From Epithemia pelagica (taxonomy: Eukaryota > Bacillariophyta > Bacillariophyceae > Surirellales > Surirellaceae): a stretch of 64,000 bases of DNA. The stretch covers positions 2,418,001 through 2,482,000 of the forward strand of contig OX337232.1 of assembly GCA_946965045.2 (NCBI GenBank). Reading direction: 5' to 3'. The notes below the pieces were generated by a model. That model saw only the letters and a list, made by a program, of their open reading frames with translations, made no database searches and was not told the origin of the DNA. Below, in pieces: positions 52,216 through 63,152 of this stretch. Each line of letters starts with the position of its first letter. The first letter of the stretch is position 1. Both the position numbers and the translations under genes were made by a program.

Positions 52216-55200
52216 TCACGACGAGGGCGGGGGTTGTTGAGGGGCGTTTGGACGGTTCGGACGGTCTGAAGCCATGTGGGCTGCAAATTCCGGTGTGGGT
52301 TGGAGAAGGTGTCGAACGCGATCATGGTGACAGAACTCCCAGAGCGGTTTAAGGGAGGATTGGGGCCAGTTGGAGATAGCCTGGGGAGAAAGGCAGACGT
52401 GGTGTCGATTGCATTGCAACGGTTGGCCTTCCGAGTTTGTGCGTGAACGATGGGGACCGGTGCACCCGACAACAGAGTTCTTGTCGATGTACATAAAGCA
52501 ATATTGCTTTTGGTCGAAACGGGGAATGGTGAGGGAAGACGCGAGGTCGGCAAGGAGCTTACCTGAGTGGGTATAACGTTCCTTCCCTGCCGCAGTGAGG
52601 GAGACAAGCGGGACGAGAGCTTTTTGGCCAGGGCGACGCTGGGGTTGAGCGGAGTCAGAACGAGCACGCTTGGGCGGTGGTTGGTCGGCAGCACGGTCAG
52701 GAGGACGGTCCGAGGGAGAGCGACGCCGTTGGGCACGATCGTAGCGTTCAAGAGGAGAACGAGAGTCACCCCGGTGATCAGGACGAGATGGTAGGAGATA
52801 GTTGGGGGTGGAGCGGCAAAACAAGGGTGACATGGAGTTGGTGTGTTGGTGGGAGAGTATTGTAGGAGCCGTAAACAATAGGGTAAAGGTGGATCTCCAA
52901 TCCAAACAGTAGGTGAGATTTGAGTCGGTTGAATGCGGGCTCACATCGTAGATGAGAGTGCACTGGGGAACAAAGCCTTCAGGGTCGGCGGTGGCGGGGC
53001 AAGCGATTTTGGTACGATTCTGGGCGCCCCAGCGAAGGAATTGTTGAAACAGGTCACAGGTGTGATGGAGAAGGGCCTGAGACAATTGTAGCGTGTGACT
53101 GGGTTGCGAGGAAGCCAATGTCGACCATGCGTCTCGAGTTTGAGCTTGATCAAACTGATGAGCTGCCCAAAGCAATTGACCGGCAAGGGGACCGCGGAGA
53201 AGAAAGGGGCTAAAACCTGGAGGGAATTGGGGGAAGGAGTCGTCGTTGGTGAGTACCGTGTTTAAGAAAAACACAATATGATGGAAGAACAGCTTAAATT
53301 GGGTGCAGGAGAGACCTTGTTGCGGGAGGCGACCCTCTGGGGACAAGGGGATGGACCAGAGGAAGTGCCAAGGAGTGAGGGATAGATATAATGACTTAGG
53401 GTCGTCAAGATGAAGAGTCTGACCTGCGTTGATTCGGAATGTTCTCAGTGCTTTACGCGGGGCTTCTGCGTGAAGGAAAGACTGAGAAAAATCGACGCGG
53501 AACGGAGCCACCGGGTATTTGGAAGCTTCAATGGCGGCGGCGAGGAGGTCAATGGCCGCTACCTCGGCGGCAGAGCTGCGATGATCAGCGCCTGCGTAGG
53601 GCAGAACTTGGCGCAGCCAATCGTTGTTGAGATGGCTGGGGGTATGGAGAAGCTCGTGGGAATAGGAGGGACGTCTTGTGGTTGTGGGCAAGTTGGGGTC
53701 AACCAAACGTAGATCAGTAGGTAGAGCAACGATGCCCAGGAAGGCCCATTGGACTACATGAGGTGGGAGTTGGTCTGTGTCCTGGAAAATAAAGCGGTCA
53801 AAAGTAAATTGACCGCGCTCTTCCATGGTGCGTAGGATGAGGGGAAGATACGCGGAGGAAGCCAAGGTGGAATGCACATATTTGAGCCGTGTGCTCGTAA
53901 ACCAAGTTGGGTTGTCAACCGGGAGATACCATGGTGAGGTAGTGGTGGAAACCAGGGGTGCGTCCCAGGCCTGACGTTGGTGCGCCAAGGGGTTGAAGGA
54001 TTGGGAGTGGTAGGACTCCATGGCTGGAGAGGCTGGGTGATAATGAGTGGGTCGACGTGGTGGGTTGTGGGGTGCATGAGGAGAGGCGTTGGAGTAGGCA
54101 TTGGCTGTAGAGGTGGAAGGAGACCGCTGGAGGCGGGGGGGAGGAAGGGGGGGGAGGAAATGCTCCTGTCGCGAGGGAGGACGAGGCTGAAGTTGCTGAA
54201 TTGAGGTTTGGGTGGGAAACGGCGGTGGGTCCGGACCGACGAGGAGACGATTCTGATGGGGTTGAGGTGGCGGCTGCTGTGGTTCCAGCTGCTGAGGGGG
54301 TGGAGGAGCACGCTGTTGTGGTTCCATCGGCGGGGGTTGCAGAGGAGCACGAGAGACAGGGACTGGGGCAGGAAATCGTGGCGAGGGGTCCAGGGCTGCT
54401 GGTGAGGGAATGCGAGCCGTTGGAGGGTGAAAGGCTGTAGGACGACGAGAGAGGCTTTCTGCGGGCGGTTCCAGAGGGAATGGTCGAACTTCCGGTGTCT
54501 GGGGAGAGGAAGGAGGGTTTGTTTGCGAGGGTTTGTCCGGGGAATCGACATTCAAACGGGTAACCGTGTTGGGTTGGGGTGGGTTGAGGGACGAAGATGG
54601 TGACCGATCGTGTGGGGTGGATATGACGCGTTGAGCGAGATGATCGTTTGGGAGGTGATTCAAAAAATCCGGAAGGTATTTTTGGACATCAAAGGAAGAA
54701 AAGGATTTGAAACCGTAGGAGGTGGACCACGATTGTGTTTGAGGGCGAAAGAGGAAAGGAACGTATGTGTGGGTGTTGTCCACGTGAGGGATGTTTTGAG
54801 GGAGGAACAGGTCAACGTCTTGGGAGGATAGCATGTTTGCTTTCTCCCGAAAGAAAGTGAAGAATTTGGTTCGCATGGTATGGGACGGATTGTTTTGGAG
54901 GAGTGCATCTGAGAAAAGCTTGGTTGTAAGGGAGAAGAAAGGATGCACAAACAGGGCTTCATAAGGGTGGATACGAGCCGGATAAGAACGGGGAAGGTTG
55001 GTAGAGATGGGGACGTTCTTGAGGGTGGTGAGGTCGGATGCTATTTGCTTGGAAGTGTGCCAAACAGTAGCAAAGTCGTCGGCGCGTTGACTCACGGTGA
55101 GGAGCCAATCGTTGACAAAAGGGACGTCAAGCCAAGAGAGAGTTGTTGCCAAGTCTTTGAGATGGGAAGAACGAGTGGCTGGCATCGGGTTGTAGGTTTG

Positions 55201-56184
55201 ATTCCAACCAAGAATAGCGTTAATTAAACTGGCGGAGTCAGGAATGGAGGCAGGATCGAAAAGGAGACCAATAGGAAGATGATGATGACGAGGAAGGGGA
55301 AGGGCGGAAAGAGCAATCCAGGAGCCCTCGATAGGAGAAGTGTTCTCAACGGGAATTGTGAGAATGGGTTCGTCGACGCGATGGAGGCGCGAGAAAATTT
55401 GATGGGCATGTGGGGGGGAGTCTTGGGAGGGGATCCAAAGAGAATGCCACGGGTCGTCAGGCGAGTGGAGGCGTGACGTAGACTGTTCAAGGATAACAGT
55501 GGAAAATAGGGCTCGGTGAGCACGGAGGGAGGCCAGTATGGAACTGGGGTGGGAAGTAATCCACGAGTAGGGGTTAAGTTGTGAAATGGATTGGGGACGG
55601 ATGCCCGATTGGAAAGCGAACGCAGGGGCAATTAACGTTGTAGGAAAACGAAACTGCGAGGAGCTGATTTTCTGGGGGGTATCGGAAAATACATGTGCTT
55701 GCAAGCCTTTTCCGTTGAAGGCAAACGCAGTGGGCCCGAGGACAACCAGGTAAGGGCCGGATGGGGGTGGGATTTTGGAGGAAAGCTTGCTGGGATCGGT
55801 GGTGGGAGCCGAGTCAAGCTGGACAACGGCTAGGAAGCCGGCAATAGTAGGTGAGTCTGCAGCCAGGGTATACTTGGCAGGGGAAGTAACTACGGTAGCG
55901 TCGGGAGAGGAATTATTTGGCCCAAAATTCAAGGAAAGAAGATTGGCCAAAAATTCCTTCTGGATTTCCTTGGATTTTTCTTCAGGGGACAAGAAAATAA
56001 AGTCTTTAGAGTTTTGGAGATCGGTAGGGTGAAGAGGAGACATGCCGGAGAACTGATTTGGATAGGTTGTGGTGGATGCCACAGGCTTGAACAAACAAGA
56101 GGGGGAAAACGAAAGGAACGACTGGGTCGTATCGGGAGAGATTAATCCGCGAAGGGTAGGATTAATAGCGAAAGATAACGACAT
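52216..56184 (-). CDS. Gag-like protein of the YR retrotransposon
   Basis: 1322 residues if started at MSLSFAINPTLRGL (56184); the frame is open up to 56316 through part of repeat A1. It is the first and longest ORF of the element. The N-terminal half is globular, with strands such as YLVVLGPTAFAFNGKGLQA. The middle (about residues 560-740) is very Pro/Gln-rich (PPPQQLEPQQPPPQPHQ). The C-terminus has a basic Arg-rich stretch (DRGDSRSP-like) and a Cys/His cluster (VGCTGPHRSRTN, CNRHHVCLS, EFCHHDRV) that may bind zinc and nucleic acid. No known Gag domain can be named. The assignment rests on position and composition. Confidence 0.7.
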   Translation of the reverse strand: MSLSFAINPTLRGLISPDTTQSFLSFSPSCLFKPVASTTTYPNQFSGMSPLHPTDLQNSKDFIFLSPEEKSKEIQKEFLANLLSLNFGPNNSSPDATVVTSPAKYTLAADSPTIAGFLAVVQLDSAPTTDPSKLSSKIPPPSGPYLVVLGPTAFAFNGKGLQAHVFSDTPQKISSSQFRFPTTLIAPAFAFQSGIRPQSISQLNPYSWITSHPSSILASLRAHRALFSTVILEQSTSRLHSPDDPWHSLWIPSQDSPPHAHQIFSRLHRVDEPILTIPVENTSPIEGSWIALSALPLPRHHHLPIGLLFDPASIPDSASLINAILGWNQTYNPMPATRSSHLKDLATTLSWLDVPFVNDWLLTVSQRADDFATVWHTSKQIASDLTTLKNVPISTNLPRSYPARIHPYEALFVHPFFSLTTKLFSDALLQNNPSHTMRTKFFTFFREKANMLSSQDVDLFLPQNIPHVDNTHTYVPFLFRPQTQSWSTSYGFKSFSSFDVQKYLPDFLNHLPNDHLAQRVISTPHDRSPSSSLNPPQPNTVTRLNVDSPDKPSQTNPPSSPQTPEVRPFPLEPPAESLSRRPTAFHPPTARIPSPAALDPSPRFPAPVPVSRAPLQPPPMEPQQRAPPPPQQLEPQQPPPQPHQNRLLVGPDPPPFPTQTSIQQLQPRPPSRQEHFLPPLPPPRLQRSPSTSTANAYSNASPHAPHNPPRRPTHYHPASPAMESYHSQSFNPLAHQRQAWDAPLVSTTTSPWYLPVDNPTWFTSTRLKYVHSTLASSAYLPLILRTMEERGQFTFDRFIFQDTDQLPPHVVQWAFLGIVALPTDLRLVDPNLPTTTRRPSYSHELLHTPSHLNNDWLRQVLPYAGADHRSSAAEVAAIDLLAAAIEASKYPVAPFRVDFSQSFLHAEAPRKALRTFRINAGQTLHLDDPKSLYLSLTPWHFLWSIPLSPEGRLPQQGLSCTQFKLFFHHIVFFLNTVLTNDDSFPQFPPGFSPFLLRGPLAGQLLWAAHQFDQAQTRDAWSTLASSQPSHTLQLSQALLHHTCDLFQQFLRWGAQNRTKIACPATADPEGFVPQCTLIYDVSPHSTDSNLTYCLDWRSTFTLLFTAPTILSHQHTNSMSPLFCRSTPNYLLPSRPDHRGDSRSPLERYDRAQRRRSPSDRPPDRAADQPPPKRARSDSAQPQRRPGQKALVPLVSLTAAGKERYTHSGKLLADLASSLTIPRFDQKQYCFMYIDKNSVVGCTGPHRSRTNSEGQPLQCNRHHVCLSPQAISNWPQSSLKPLWEFCHHDRVRHLLQPTPEFAAHMASDRPNRPNAPQQPPPSS

Positions 56185-56236
56185 GACAAAGGAAGCAAAG
56201 GCAAAGACAAGAAAGAAAGAAGAAAAGAAGAAAAAC

Positions 56237-56377
56237 ACCAACAGCAAACTTGATAGAGATTGCGTTGCTCCAAAAACTCTGAGCTCCATGGCTGCTGTTG
56301 GCAGACTCCTAGACATAGCTAGTGTGATCTAGCTAGACTACGTGTAGCTACCTGAGTGTCCTGTCGCTGACGCACAC
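56237..56377. repeat. Split direct repeat A1
   Basis: The 141-base copy of A2 (46205-46345) at the upstream end of the minus-strand element; its outer edge at 56377 abuts the Harbinger-like element. Confidence 0.88.
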
Positions 56378-57154
56378 TATCGAACTCCACCATCTCCTCT
56401 AACCGCTAAACAGCTCCGCCATCCGCTATTTAGGGCCCCGAATAGCGGGGAAAATAGCGGATAGCGGAGCAAAATATAACCGTCGGCATAAATAAATTAA
56501 CGTCTGCTGCCGACAGTGAAACTTTGAATCTCTCGTGTCGAAAACATGGCAATGGCACGTATTGATTGTGACGATCGCTTACCATCTCTTTTTCCATTGT
56601 TGTGTTCCCTACTTCCTACAATGGGACAAGAACCATGCACAGCAAGATGATTCGAGGATCACGGATCGGAAGGAATGCAACAATCAAACAAATGCATCAT
56701 TCAAACTATTGATGAGTTCGATTATCAATTATCAGACAATCAGTCGGAAATCGGACAGGGAATAGGAAGATTGGACTGCAACCTACAACCTACAACCTAC
56801 ATCTACATTGGCCATGAACAACAACATGATTCACCATGACAGTCAACAATGAAGAGGGAGAACAACGGGTCCTCCATCTTTGGTTTATGCTTTGTGCTCT
56901 CGTTGATTGTCTTGTTTGAATTCCGCAACTTCCGCGGTCGCACCCCTTTTTAACCGAAACAAGAGAGGGCATATGCGCAATGCGTACGCGCAACGCGAGA
57001 TAGCGGCGTTCTTTTAACGGAGATCGTGGAGTTTATTTCCCTTTGGCTCCGCTAATCCGCTATCCGGATAGCGAGGCCAATCAGAAAGCCCCAATACGTC
57101 AGCATAGCGGCGCTCGGGTGGAGATAGCCTTAGAGTAGGATGTTAATCTAGCTA

Positions 57155-60100
57155 CTATGCCCCGCTAAGCCGGGGCAGAAAGGGGGGGAGTGGGTATCGC
57201 TGGGGTTTGCGATAGCCAGTAGGGCGTGTAGGGGGGGGAATGTAGGATGGGCGTAGGGGGAGAAATGTCGCAAAGAGGGAGTTGCGGAATCGAAGTTGTC
57301 GTTTCTGTAAAGATACAGAATCATGAATTGCAAGTTGATGTGTGAGATGGGTGGAGAGGGCGGTGGCGATGGCATGGCCGAGAGCGATTCTGGTGAAGGA
57401 GGAAAGGGAGAGATGAGAAGATGGTGGAGCGGAGGGGGTTTTGGATTGGGAGTGCAAGGGCTCAAATGAGGATGGGATCGTCAAGAGGTTTTTGGGTGCG
57501 TCGGCAAGGTTGGAGAAGAGTTCAAAGGGAGCGGGTTTGGATGTGGCCGAGGCCGAATTTGTCATCGTGCCAGGGGGGAGGGAGGTTGGGGCCGAGGAGG
57601 AAGTGGCTGGTGGTTGTGGGATTGGGGAAGAGGAGATTGTGTGCAAATGAGCCAAGGCCGCCTAGGTGGTCGACGGTAAAGGGAAGGAGGAGGATGTTTT
57701 GTTCGTTGCACAGGGAGGCTGTGTATTGGTCCTTGGTGAACTTGTGGCGTGCGGCGTCGTGGTGTGCCCTGCTTGCCAATTCGGCTAGTTGAGGAAGATC
57801 GGGCAGATCAGACGACGTCGGCGTGGGGGACGAGGAGGGGATTGTGACGTCTATGGCCATGTATTGAAAATGTTGTTTGTTCTCTGTGGCGATGAGTTTG
57901 ATGCCGACATCGGCAGGACGGATGTTGGTGGGGTGGGCGGGAAGAAGGCCGAGTGGTTCGATGTGTACATCATCTGGGGTACGTATGTGTCGTGAGTGAA
58001 TTGCAAGCTCTTAAAGTATATTGTAAAGAGCGTCTCTGATAATGTTGGATGCGTGTGTTTTGGGTGCTTTGCGGCAGGTGAAGAGGTGATCTCCGTATGG
58101 ATCAAGAGCGGTTGGGGCGGATGGTGGTTGACAGAGGCAGGTTGTGGTGGTTGTGGAGGGGGAGATGGGGAGTCTGAGTTTCCTGGTGATGGTGAGCTTA
58201 TAGAGATGGTCGGGAAGATGGAAAGGGAGAAAGCGGCAGGGTTGGTGGAGTGCTGAGCTGATGAGTGGTGAAAGGGCTGATGGGAGTGTTGGTTGGAGGT
58301 GAGGCAGTGTTGCAACAATCAACTGCGAGATGGTGGTGCGAGTGATTGTTTGATTGGTGAGTTGGTGTTGTATGTTGGGGGGAAGGTGCAGGACGAGGGA
58401 GTGGAGGGAATCTGTGGCGGTTGGGGTGATGTCAAAGAGTGCGAGGGCGTGGGCAAAGGTTTGGAAGAGTGGAATGGGGCTGTTGGGCCAGTCATGAATC
58501 AAGTTGGCGTGGTAGGCGGAAAGGAAGTTGGTGTCGGATGCAAGGCGGAGTGAGCGTGTCATCGTTCCAATGAGGGAAGGAAAGGCAATGGCGTGGGCAT
58601 TGGGGATGCCTAATCCGCCATGTCTTTCTGGGAGGGTGGCAATTTGGCGGGCATAGTTGGGGAGCGGGTTATGGTGTTGGGTTATCCGTTGGAGAAAGGT
58701 GTCCTCGTGGATGGAGTCGAGGTGGGTGGTGATTGGGGAGGACCAGTCAGAGGAGGTGGCCGAGTTAGGGGCTTGGGTGAGGATATCCGCCCAGAGCAGA
58801 TGTGATATAGCTGTTGCAAGGGAGTACCGATACATTATGGTTTTGGTTTGGTCGTGTGGGATGAGCATGACCTTGTCAAGGTTAGTGGAGATGGTGTGAA
58901 GGCGGTTTGTGATGAATGGTTGTGTGAAGTCGACGTTGCCGATGGAGTGGCCTAGGAATCTGGTGCCGTCGGTGATTTCCGCTGTGGTTGGTTGTTGAGG
59001 GTTGAGGAAGAGGAGCGCTTTGTTGAGGTCGTCTTGGTTGTCTGGGGAGAGTTGTGGTGGTTGTCCGGTGAGTGAAGTGAGAATTTTGGTTTTGGTGAGA
59101 CTGAGGTGTATGCCTAACGGAGCGCCACGTGATTGAAGTTCAGAGAGGAACCAATGGAGGTCGTCATAACAGAGGCAAATGGATGTATCATCCATGACTA
59201 AGGTGGTGTGGGCGACAGCACCTGAGTTGTCGTCCATGGGTTGGTGGTTGGCAAGGCGGAGGGAGGCGCGTTGTTGGAGTTCGGTGTTGAGGGAGTCAGT
59301 GATGGAACCAAGGATGAGACAGGCAAGCAAGGGGCTGAGAGGGCATCCTTGTGGGAAGCCCTCTTGTTGGAGAAAGGAGCAAGGTTGATTGTTGGCGTTG
59401 TAATACCAGAGGGAGATCGAAAAGGGGGAGAAGGGGAAGGGTGGCGGGACGTTGTTGTATGATGATGCGACAAGCATGGCGGGAAACAGCGCTGAACATA
59501 TTTGTTAAGTCAAGTAGTAGCAGTGCTCTGGTTGGAATGTTTGGGGTGGCAATGAATTGGCTGACTTGGGAGATGGTGGTCTGGACGGCAAGGTCGATTC
59601 CAACGGGTGTCTGAATGCCAAATTGACCGAGGAAGGGTAGGAATCGGGCAAGATTAGGGGCTGTTAAGTAGAGGGCGGCGGTGGCTGTGACTCGGCGGAG
59701 GGCAGTTCCAATGCCAATGGGACGTAATTTGGTAAGGTTGCTTTGGTCCTTATGGAGTGCCAAGAAATAGTTGGCTGTGAGATGTGGTTGGATGGAGGCA
59801 GGAACTTGTCCTTGGAGCAAAAGGTTGAGTAATTGTGTTAGTGGTTTGAGGTACGGGCGTGGTGATTTGGTGTTGCTAGTGGATTGATGGAGTCCGTAGG
59901 CGGCGATGCTGTCAATGGTGGAGGCAAAAGGGCCCGGAGCGGTGCCACGTTTGAGTTTGTGAAGAACAGCAGCGGTTTGATTGTGGTCTAAAAGAAGTGG
60001 TGGGGCGGTGAGAGGATGGCGTTGGGAGCGGCGTGGTTGGTCCGATGGAGTTGGGATGGGCGGTGGGGGAGGGATGCGGTCGGGAAAGAGTTTTTGTTGG

Positions 60101-60983
60101 ACTCGTTGGATGACAGGGTCGGTGAGAGTGGCAACGGGGAGAGTGGCAGTGAGACAAGTATAGGCCGTGTGAAAGTTGTCGAGTTCGGCTGCCAAAGAGG
60201 CACGAAGTATGGTTTTGTTATCAGTGGAGGTGGCTTTGTTGTCAGTGGGGTGGGGTGGAGTGGATGTTGGTGTTGGAGGTGCTGGCGTTGTGGGGGAGGT
60301 CCAGGTGTTGTTGATGAGTTCAATAATGTTGCCTCGTTTAAAATTGGTGATGCGGGCACGGAGTGCTTGATGGGGCGAGGAGAATTCGGTTTTAGAGAAG
60401 GGTGCTAGTAGTAGGGGTTCGAGAATCAAGAGGAGTTTCCAAAAGGGCGTTGAGTCTTCGTCGTTGGGGCCATTGTCGTTGTTGGGGGAGAGGATAGATG
60501 GAGTGGCGGTGTTGCTGCGAGCGTCCATTCGACGACCATGTTGTAAACGGCTATAAATTCTGATTTGGCTTGGGGAGAAAGGCAATGCCAAAGGGTGGAT
60601 CGTGTTGGAGGGGGTGTGGGCTGCCATTGTTGGAGGAAATCTAAGGAGTGGGACCAGGCGGTTATGTATTCACATGGAAGACTACGTAATTTGTTTTTAA
60701 CTAGTTGAAGGTTGTTGTGGCGACGTTTGTGTAGTTTGTTGATATGCAATTGAAGGTGTGTACTAGAATCAAAGTAGATATGTTTGGGATCGTGGCAATG
60801 TGGATGGAGGTGTACTTCGTTGCAATATGTAGAGGAGAGGTAGGTGTTGGTGTCTGTTGTAGGATGGGCGTGTTGCAAATGTTCTCGTAGGTGTCGGCGG
60901 GGATGGTTGGGCAATGGGTGGGACAGGGACCAGGAACAATCAGGAACAGGGCATGCATGGGGGAAGGATCGCGGGCAAGCCAT
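57155..60983 (-). pseudogene. ORF2 relic: C2H2-like zinc finger plus reverse transcriptase, frameshifted
   Basis: Five overlapping frames make one former ORF. The segments are 60983-60426 (MACPRSFPHACPVPDC with a CC..HH pattern ending LREHLQHAH), 60627-59296 (N-terminal RT half: KLRPIGIGTALRRV, LLLDLTNMFSAVSR), 59477-58011 (GFPQGCPLSPLLACL, catalytic LVMDDTSIC, LPERHGGLGIPNA, DPYGDHLFTCR), 57860-57522 (ILLLPFTVDHLGGLGSFAHN) and 57655-57155. The frame changes within the overlaps, so at least four frameshifts are needed and the gene is dead. The RT core and the C-terminal Cys-containing block (CLCQPP, then DPYGDHLFTC) match LINE-type RTs common in stramenopiles. No AP endonuclease domain was recognised upstream of RT. 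Confidence 0.75.
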
Positions 60984-62190
60984 GGTTCTCTCTAAGTCGA
61001 GGAGCCCCCGGGGGGCTTTCGATTGTCGAGAGGTTCATCCGCGTCCATCCGAGTGACTCCGTTGAGGAGATCACGAACGAATTGCCAAGTCGTGTCCAAG
61101 TCCGATTCCCGAAAAGTTTGGATGGTTGCAAGGTGTTGGATCAGCGCTTCCGTTTTCGTGGCGTCTTTGGCGTAGACGTGTGCTACGAAATTGAGAATTT
61201 CTTCCATGGTGGCTGGTGATCGGGTGGCAGAGGTAATGTTGTGGCGTTGTAGGAGCTGGGCAACATCGCCGGGAGTGTTGGCTAGATTGTGGTGGAAGTC
61301 TGATTCTTCCATAGTGTCACTGCCTGAGCTATGGTGGCTGATGTTGTCGAGGGAAGCAAAACGGTTGGTCGTAGGTGTTGGTACCGTTGGGGTGGTTGTG
61401 GTTGTTTGCAATGTTGGACGACGGGGTGGTGTGGTGGTGGTCCATTCTGTTGTTGTGGTGGCTGGGGTCATTCGTTTCTTTTGTGGAGGAGGATGTTCTG
61501 GGGAGACGACGGGCGTCGTGGCTGTTTGGGGGGTTGTGTTTGTTGTGGTGGTCGATGTACGGGTAATACGGGCAGCAAGGCGTTAGAGTCGTTGGGTGTG
61601 GCTACGGTAGTTGTTGTTTGGGTTGCGAATGATGGAAGGAGGGGGACGGGGTGTTGGTGCAACTGCTGCTGTTGTTGGAAGGAGCAAGGCTGTGGGGAAG
61701 CCAGGATAGAACTGTAACTGTTGTGCGTCGAGTGTAAAGGTGTCGGGGGCACTGCGAAGGAAAAGGTTGAATCCGGTGGGTTCCGCGTAGTGGGCGTTGA
61801 AGGTCGGAAAGATGCCTTCAAACACAGGGAGGGCGCACAATTGTGCCCAATGTTTGGCCGCTGGAGTTGGCATGGCAGCTGGGAAATGAACCACGGTGCA
61901 TTTGGTTTGGTAATGGAAATCGATGGTCTTGATACTCGTGATGCATTTGGTGCATTCGTCGTCGTTATCCTTTGGGGGGAAGGGATGGATTTGGTAGAAC
62001 GTTCCGTACCATTGGAAGTCCTGTTCGTTATCAGGGATTGCCGTTGTGAACCTTGTTACCAAGTTAAGGAAGGATTGGAAGATGGTGGTGGAGGACGCAG
62101 CAATTTGGATTACTGGAACGGTCGCTTGAGTGCCATCGACAGTCATGGTGCCGTCGCGAAAGCCGATGTTGTCTTTAAAGACGTAGAAGT

Positions 62191-62191
<1 letters not shown>

Positions 62192-62239
<48 letters not shown>

Positions 62240-62252
62240 GGGGGGGGGGGGG
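62192..62252. repeat. (GA)n / (G)n microsatellite
   Basis: About 48 bases of GA repeat with one interruption, followed by a run of G, inside the ORF1 relic; it destroys the reading frame. Confidence 0.95.
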
Positions 62253-62794
62253 CAAGTCTAGTAGATGAAGTAGGCCGCGTCTGTTTTTGATGGCTAGGGC
62301 TGGAATTCCTCCAACTACTCCCATGGCCCTGGCATTGGGGTTGTTGCATGCTGGAATGTAAAGCACTAGTTGGTGTGCTCGTGGGTCAGTTGTAGGACTT
62401 TGGTGGTTGGTGTTGGAGGCGGATGTTGGTTTTGGGCGGAGGACGATTTGGTCTCCGTGGGCGTCCTCGACAAAGTCGTCGCTGTGATGTTGGTGCCAGC
62501 GCTGCAAGACAAAGCGGATGGCTTGGTCTTGGAAGAGCTCGATGTCAAATTATTCATTGGTTAGCGCAGGTTTGAGCGCGAGATGGTAGATACTGCGAAA
62601 ATGGCCGGTCCTGTTGGCTGGCTTTTTCGTTTCGATGAATTCAATGCGATGGATGGCTATGGCGAGGGGATTCTCGCCTTGTCGATGCTGGTGATGTTGA
62701 AGCGTTGCTTCCAACATGTCTTTCAAGAGCTTGCCGGTGACAGGGGCATGACGATGTTCCTCGTTCTTGGACTCGTGGTGGAAATACTACTATA

Positions 62795-63152
62795 GCTCCT
62801 CGGAATGGAAGTAGGATTTTCGTCTAATATAGCCTTATATTGCCCACGACGGCCGCGCTCTCATACGCGAGCAAGTGCGGAGCAAAAAAGGGTAGTGCGG
62901 AGCAAAAAAAACAGTCCTGGGAAAATTGTGTGACACTTAATTAGGGGGGGACTCGGAGGTTATAGAAGCAAGCGACATCCCCTCCTGGTCGTGGGGGCAC
63001 TTGTCGGGGCTATTGACTCCTCGGCGGGCAATAGCTCCTCGTCGTGGACCGCCAAATTCGCTGACGCGGATTTAGAAGGCGGTCCACTTCTCGGAGCTAT
63101 TGCCCTTCTCGAAGTCAATAGCCCCTCCTCGTGCCTCCCCACTCCGCGGAGC
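62795..63152. mobile_element. Fold-back/MITE-like insertion in the ORF1 relic
   Basis: The ends gctcctcggaatgg (62795-62808) and ccactccgcggagc (63139-63152) pair at 12 of 14 positions. Inside, two 48-base arms, 63006-63053 and 63078-63125, are imperfect inverted repeats of each other around a 24-base loop (ggggctattgact and gggcaatagctcc are shared). The element separates the two halves of ORF1. It also has a direct repeat agtgcggagcaaaaaa near 62873-62903. No clear target duplication was found and no coding capacity is present. Confidence 0.45.

Larger units (their letters stand above)
46071..56377 (-). mobile_element. Tyrosine-recombinase retrotransposon with split direct repeats (PAT/Ngaro-like)
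   Basis: Read on the minus strand the order is A1 (56377-56237), gag (56184-52216), RT/RNase H (52158-49306), YR (49696-48284), an antisense ORF pair (46636-48215), then B1 (46477-46346), A2 (46345-46205) and B2 (46202-46071). The A copies are 141 bp and the B copies 132 bp, all in direct orientation. This is the split direct repeat layout of PAT and Ngaro elements, as opposed to the inverted ends of DIRS itself. No target duplication is seen, as expected for YR-mediated integration. The main frames are uninterrupted, so the insertion looks recent. Confidence 0.85.
46031..57129. mobile_element. Harbinger-like inverted-repeat element (MITE), split by a nested retrotransposon
   Basis: The outer ends are perfect 14-base inverted repeats, GGCTATCTCCACCC at 46031-46044 and its complement at 57116-57129. 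They are flanked by TTA on both sides (46028-46030 and 57130-57132). The 3-base TTA target duplication and GGC-start ends fit the PIF/Harbinger superfamily. Its own sequence is 46031-46070 plus 56378-57129, about 790 bp, with many CCGCTAT/ATAGCGG subterminal motifs and no transposase. It is non-autonomous. A 10.3 kb retrotransposon sits at 46071-56377; joining 46070 to 56378 recreates a CCGCTAT motif. Confidence 0.75.

Noticed and set aside
46205-56377. A1/A2 as long terminal repeats of an LTR retrotransposon
   Set aside because: A2 is not at the end: B2 lies outside and B1 inside it, and the element encodes a tyrosine recombinase instead of a DDE integrase.
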